From Mariprofundus aestuarium (GTDB lineage Bacteria > Pseudomonadota > Zetaproteobacteria > Mariprofundales > Mariprofundaceae), in contig NZ_CP018799.1 of NCBI RefSeq assembly GCF_002795805.1, forward strand, positions 1,729,001 to 1,793,000: a stretch of 64,000 nt of DNA. Reading direction: 5' to 3'. Below, in pieces: positions 61,814-64,000 of this stretch; position 1 is the stretch's first letter, and each line of letters opens with the position of its first letter. The notes below the pieces were generated by a model. That model had not been told where the DNA came from and searched no databases. It saw only the letters and a program-made list of their open reading frames with translations. The position numbers were made by a program, and so were the translations under genes.

Positions 61814-61851
61814 AACCTTACATAATAGGTCTATGGTATGTTTCAAAACGG
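61814..61851 (+). other. attR: Right attachment site overlapping ssb end
   Basis: Matches 37665-37702 at 32 of 38 positions. The bases 61843-61851 are the last two sense codons and stop of ssb (Pro-Phe-stop on the minus strand). The island thus joins chromosome at the ssb 3' end without breaking the gene. Confidence 0.75.
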
Positions 61852-62355
61852 AATATCGTCGTCGATCGGCACATCGCCGAAGTCAGGTGCGCTGGCAAAC
61901 GGATCGTTACCGCGTGGAGCAGAGCCACCACTACCGCCGTGTGTTGGGAAACCACCGCCTTGGTTACCCCCCTGGTTGCTACCCTGCGACTGGCCGCCGG
62001 AACGAGCGCCGCCACCTGCAGCACCACCAGCACCGCCACCAAGCATCTTCATTTCGTTGGCACGGATTTCAGTGGTGTACTGATCCTGCCCCTCTTTATT
62101 GGTCCATTTGCGGGTTTCAATCTTGCCTTCGATATAGACGCGGGAGCCCTTGGTAAGGTACTGGTTGGCAATCTCACCCAAACGGCCCCATAGCGTGACG
62201 CGGTGCCATTCGGTCTTCTCCTGCTGATTGCCATCGCGGCCTTTGAACTTCTCAGTCGTAGCAAGGCGCAGGTTGCAGACACAAGTGCCGTCCTGTGTGT
62301 AGCGCGTCTCCGGATCAGCGCCCAGATTTCCAATCAACATCACTTTATTCAGCAT
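61843..62355 (-). CDS. ssb: Single-stranded DNA-binding protein, 170 aa
   Basis: Replication and repair protein. The OB fold begins MLNKVMLIGNLGADPETRYTQDGTCVCNLRLAT, includes TEWHRVTLWGRLGEIANQYLTKGSRVYIEGKIETRKW, and continues into a Gly/Gln-rich linker (about 115-150). It ends DDDIPF, the conserved tip that binds partner proteins. The ATG at 62355 is preferred with GAGAGGG 6 nt upstream. Its last codons form part of the island's attachment site, and its original terminator now lies about 24 kb away. Confidence 0.95.
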   Translation of the reverse strand: MLNKVMLIGNLGADPETRYTQDGTCVCNLRLATTEKFKGRDGNQQEKTEWHRVTLWGRLGEIANQYLTKGSRVYIEGKIETRKWTNKEGQDQYTTEIRANEMKMLGGGAGGAAGGGARSGGQSQGSNQGGNQGGGFPTHGGSGGSAPRGNDPFASAPDFGDVPIDDDIPF

Positions 62356-62470
62356 ATTAAACCCTCTCTCCAATAACAGGGGTGTGACACTATGATCGCC
62401 CCTCTGAAATGCAATCCTGAAATTTGCTAATCAACCCGTCTCACATGCGCAATCAAACCCGATCCTGCTT

Positions 62471-63187
62471 CTAGTGACTGGCCAGCCACGATTCGAGTTG
62501 CTCAAGGCTTCTTGGAGCTCCATTCAGGCGGCGACCGTCTACAGCAATGATGGCCGGGGTGCCCGAAATATTCAGCTTCTGCCCCAAGGCAGCAATCTCA
62601 GCAACCGGTGTCTTGCATGTTGCTGCCTCAGGAACAAATCCTTCAAGCATAACCTTTTGCAGCATCTGATGTCGGTTCTTGCTGCACCAGATCGCCTCAG
62701 ATTTCGCCTTGGCTTTGGGATGCAATCCCTCAAGCGGGTAGAGGAAGGTGTACACCTTCACACCCTTCAACCCCTTAAGTGTTGTTTCCAGCTTCTGGCA
62801 GAAGGGGCAGTCCGGATCGGTAAATACAGCAATCTTCTGTTTGGCCTTTTTATCACCGGAAACAATCGCCTTATCCAGCGGCAGTGAATCCCAGTTAACA
62901 CGATTAATATATTCCAGACGTGATCGCGTCAGATTTTTCTTCTCCTGAATATCCAGCAGGTTACCACCGGTGACCAGGTAACGTCCCGTTGCATCCGAAT
63001 AGAGGATGCTGTTTCCTATCTGAATCTCATAAACACCCGCTATAGGTGTTGTATTGATATTTACAACTGTGTCGTTGGAAAGAGCCTGGCGGATTGTGCT
63101 TGCAGTTTTCTCATCAACGCCCGAACCATCAGCCATAGCCAGGCCGGAATAGATCATCGTGATCACCAGCATGATTATTTTATTCAT
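62471..63187 (-). CDS. DsbC/DsbG-like periplasmic disulfide isomerase, 238 aa
   Basis: The signal peptide MNKIIMLVITMIYSGLAMADG is followed by a DsbC N-terminal dimerisation-like region (about 25-90) and a thioredoxin-fold domain with the active site FTDPDCPFCQKL (CxxC). Further on is ATCKTPVAEIAALGQKLNISGTPAIIAVDGRRL (cis-proline region GTPAI). The family shuffles wrong disulfides in the periplasm. Length matches DsbC. It stands about 115 bp before ssb on the same strand, probably with its own promoter. Confidence 0.9.
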   Translation of the reverse strand: MNKIIMLVITMIYSGLAMADGSGVDEKTASTIRQALSNDTVVNINTTPIAGVYEIQIGNSILYSDATGRYLVTGGNLLDIQEKKNLTRSRLEYINRVNWDSLPLDKAIVSGDKKAKQKIAVFTDPDCPFCQKLETTLKGLKGVKVYTFLYPLEGLHPKAKAKSEAIWCSKNRHQMLQKVMLEGFVPEAATCKTPVAEIAALGQKLNISGTPAIIAVDGRRLNGAPRSLEQLESWLASH

Positions 63188-63242
63188 TATTCACCCCTAT
63201 ATGTGGATATCGTTCAGTGTCGTCATTGGACAATGCAAGCAA

Positions 63243-63797
63243 TCAAGCTTCTTTCCATTTGATTGAGCAGCCGATGGTTGGATGCTGTGGCTGCGGACCA
63301 TTTTCACCAGCCACAAGCAGCTCCGCTGCAGGGATAAGCTCCTCGCGCGTCACCTGACTCTCATCCTTCCAGTAGTCATCGATACGGCCGTGGTAATGGA
63401 GCCTGCCATCAGCCCTGAACAGGTAGAGATCAGGCGTACACTGTGCATCGAATGCTTTCGCAACAGCCTGTGTCTCATCGGCCAAGTAGGGAAAGTTTAT
63501 CCCCCACTCGCCAATCTTCTCCTGCATAGCCGCCACCCCATCGGCGGGATAATCGGGGTGGATATTCGGATTCACCGCAACGGTATTGATACCCATCTTC
63601 TTTAGCGTCGCCGCATGGCGAATCAGGCGTGGCCATACTGCAATTGCATAAGGGCAGTGGTTGCAGGTGAATGCCACCAGCAGCCCCTTCTCACCCATCT
63701 GAGAGAGAAGACTGACATCACTGCCATCCACATCATTCAGATTCATATCCGGCATCTCCCAGCCGGCATCCACATGTATCGAAGCAACCAGAGCCAT
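63243..63797 (-). CDS. Thioredoxin-like (AhpC/TSA-type) protein, 184 aa
   Basis: A thioredoxin-fold peroxiredoxin-like protein with LLVAFTCNHCPYAIAVWPRLIRHA (CNHCP, the redox cysteines) and YLADETQAVAKAFDAQCTPDLYLFRADGRLHYHGRIDDYW. This set is common in putative peroxiredoxin or redox proteins without a known substrate; no signal peptide is visible, so it is probably cytosolic. The start at 63797 has AGGGG 8 nt upstream. The 5' flank overlaps the end of the SirB-type gene by a few bases' distance, so they are likely co-transcribed. Confidence 0.85.
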   Translation of the reverse strand: MALVASIHVDAGWEMPDMNLNDVDGSDVSLLSQMGEKGLLVAFTCNHCPYAIAVWPRLIRHAATLKKMGINTVAVNPNIHPDYPADGVAAMQEKIGEWGINFPYLADETQAVAKAFDAQCTPDLYLFRADGRLHYHGRIDDYWKDESQVTREELIPAAELLVAGENGPQPQHPTIGCSIKWKEA

Positions 63798-63807
63798 ACT
63801 TATACCC

Positions 63808-64000
63808 CTATATATTAAATAGATTCTGCCATGGCAAAACCTGCATCGTGCGTGCAACGGTAGCGACATAGGCGAAGACGCAGAGCGCAGCAATAAAACA
63901 GGTTCGTTTCAGCCATTTTCTGCGTCCATATTTCAATGCCACGGCACCGAGCACGATATAGGCCAGCAGTCCGCCAATCTTGGCCGCCAGCCAGTGTGAA
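63808..64000 (-). CDS. SirB-family membrane protein, 5' part outside window
   Basis: The visible 64 C-terminal residues read HWLAAKIGGLLAYIVLGAVA, continue LKYGRRKWLKRTCFIAALC and end in TVARTMQVLPWQNLFNI. This fits the SirB2 family of small integral membrane proteins, whose E. coli/Salmonella members lie beside regulators of invasion genes but have no known biochemical role. Two transmembrane helices are in view. The stop is 10 bp before the start of the thioredoxin-like gene. Confidence 0.75.
   Translation of the reverse strand, partial: SHWLAAKIGGLLAYIVLGAVALKYGRRKWLKRTCFIAALCVFAYVATVARTMQVLPWQNLFNI

Larger units (their letters stand above)
37665..61851. mobile_element. GInt-like mobilizable genomic island, about 24.2 kb
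   Basis: Bounded by imperfect 38-bp direct repeats, the right one overlapping the 3' end of ssb. Next to the right end are three tyrosine recombinases plus a TnpC-like protein in one overlapping operon (ginABCD-like), which I take as the integration module. A relaxase, coupling protein and ribbon-helix-helix protein form a mobilization module. Cargo is a CzcCBA metal-efflux cluster and a possible HEPN defence gene. No secretion channel, replication gene or transposase is seen. Base composition is richer in A+T than on either side. Confidence 0.8.

Noticed and set aside
1-64000. tRNA, rRNA genes or CRISPR arrays
   Set aside because: I looked for cloverleaf and repeat-spacer patterns on both strands by eye and found none; a tRNA scan would be needed to exclude a tRNA fully.

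Overview
This window looks like the chromosome of a Gram-negative, probably autotrophic or methylotrophic proteobacterium that carries an integrated mobile element. The housekeeping genes (dnaX-ybaB-recR, proC, galU, carA, uvrB, trmB, lipB, ssb), the lipoproteins and signal peptides, and the envelope glycosyltransferases are all of Gram-negative type. A sucrose operon in the order sps-spp-fruK-ams-galU is typical of a few lithotrophs and methylotrophs. A Zetaproteobacterium (Mariprofundus-like) or a methylotrophic gammaproteobacterium would fit. This is inference from gene content only, and I cannot fix the taxon without database searches.

Region 1 (1-37.6 kb) is ordinary chromosome. In order it holds: envelope glycosyltransferases (a GT2 cut by the window edge and a GT39/ArnT-like protein); the yggT-proC-yggS-recR-ybaB-dnaX string; an FKBP lipoprotein and a DksA-type zinc-finger protein meeting at a bidirectional terminator; a flavin oxidoreductase with the MnmM-type methyltransferase; the sucrose operon; lipB; a compact fatty-acid degradation operon (thiolase, hydratase/dehydrogenase, acyl-CoA ligase); carA; a SWIM/SNF2 helicase overlapping uvrB; trmB; small secreted proteins; ybiB; and a 7TM-GGDEF diguanylate cyclase that ends at a bidirectional terminator.

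Region 2 (37.67-61.85 kb) is a mobile island of about 24 kb, visibly richer in A+T. It is bounded by imperfect 38-bp direct repeats, the right one overlapping the last codons of ssb. At the ssb end are three overlapping tyrosine-recombinase genes and a small TnpC-like coiled-coil gene, the arrangement known for GInt islands (ginABCD) and related to Tn554. Next comes a mobilization set (ribbon-helix-helix protein, coupling protein, MobF-type relaxase/helicase) with no type IV secretion channel, so the element looks mobilizable rather than self-transmissible.

The cargo of the island is a CzcCBA-type metal-efflux system. It is accompanied by a BlaI/M56 regulator-protease pair, a DUF3240 protein, a HupE-like protein fused to a soluble domain, and several tiny His-rich exported proteins. 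This cargo is bracketed by two inverted copies of a palindromic 67-bp repeat. At the left end a gene with a HEPN-like motif, possibly a defence gene, sits between two copies of a roughly 124-bp repeat that folds into conserved hairpins.

Region 3 (61.85-64 kb) is chromosome again: ssb, a DsbC-like disulfide isomerase, a thioredoxin-like protein and a partial SirB-family membrane protein. I saw no rRNA, tRNA or CRISPR array.
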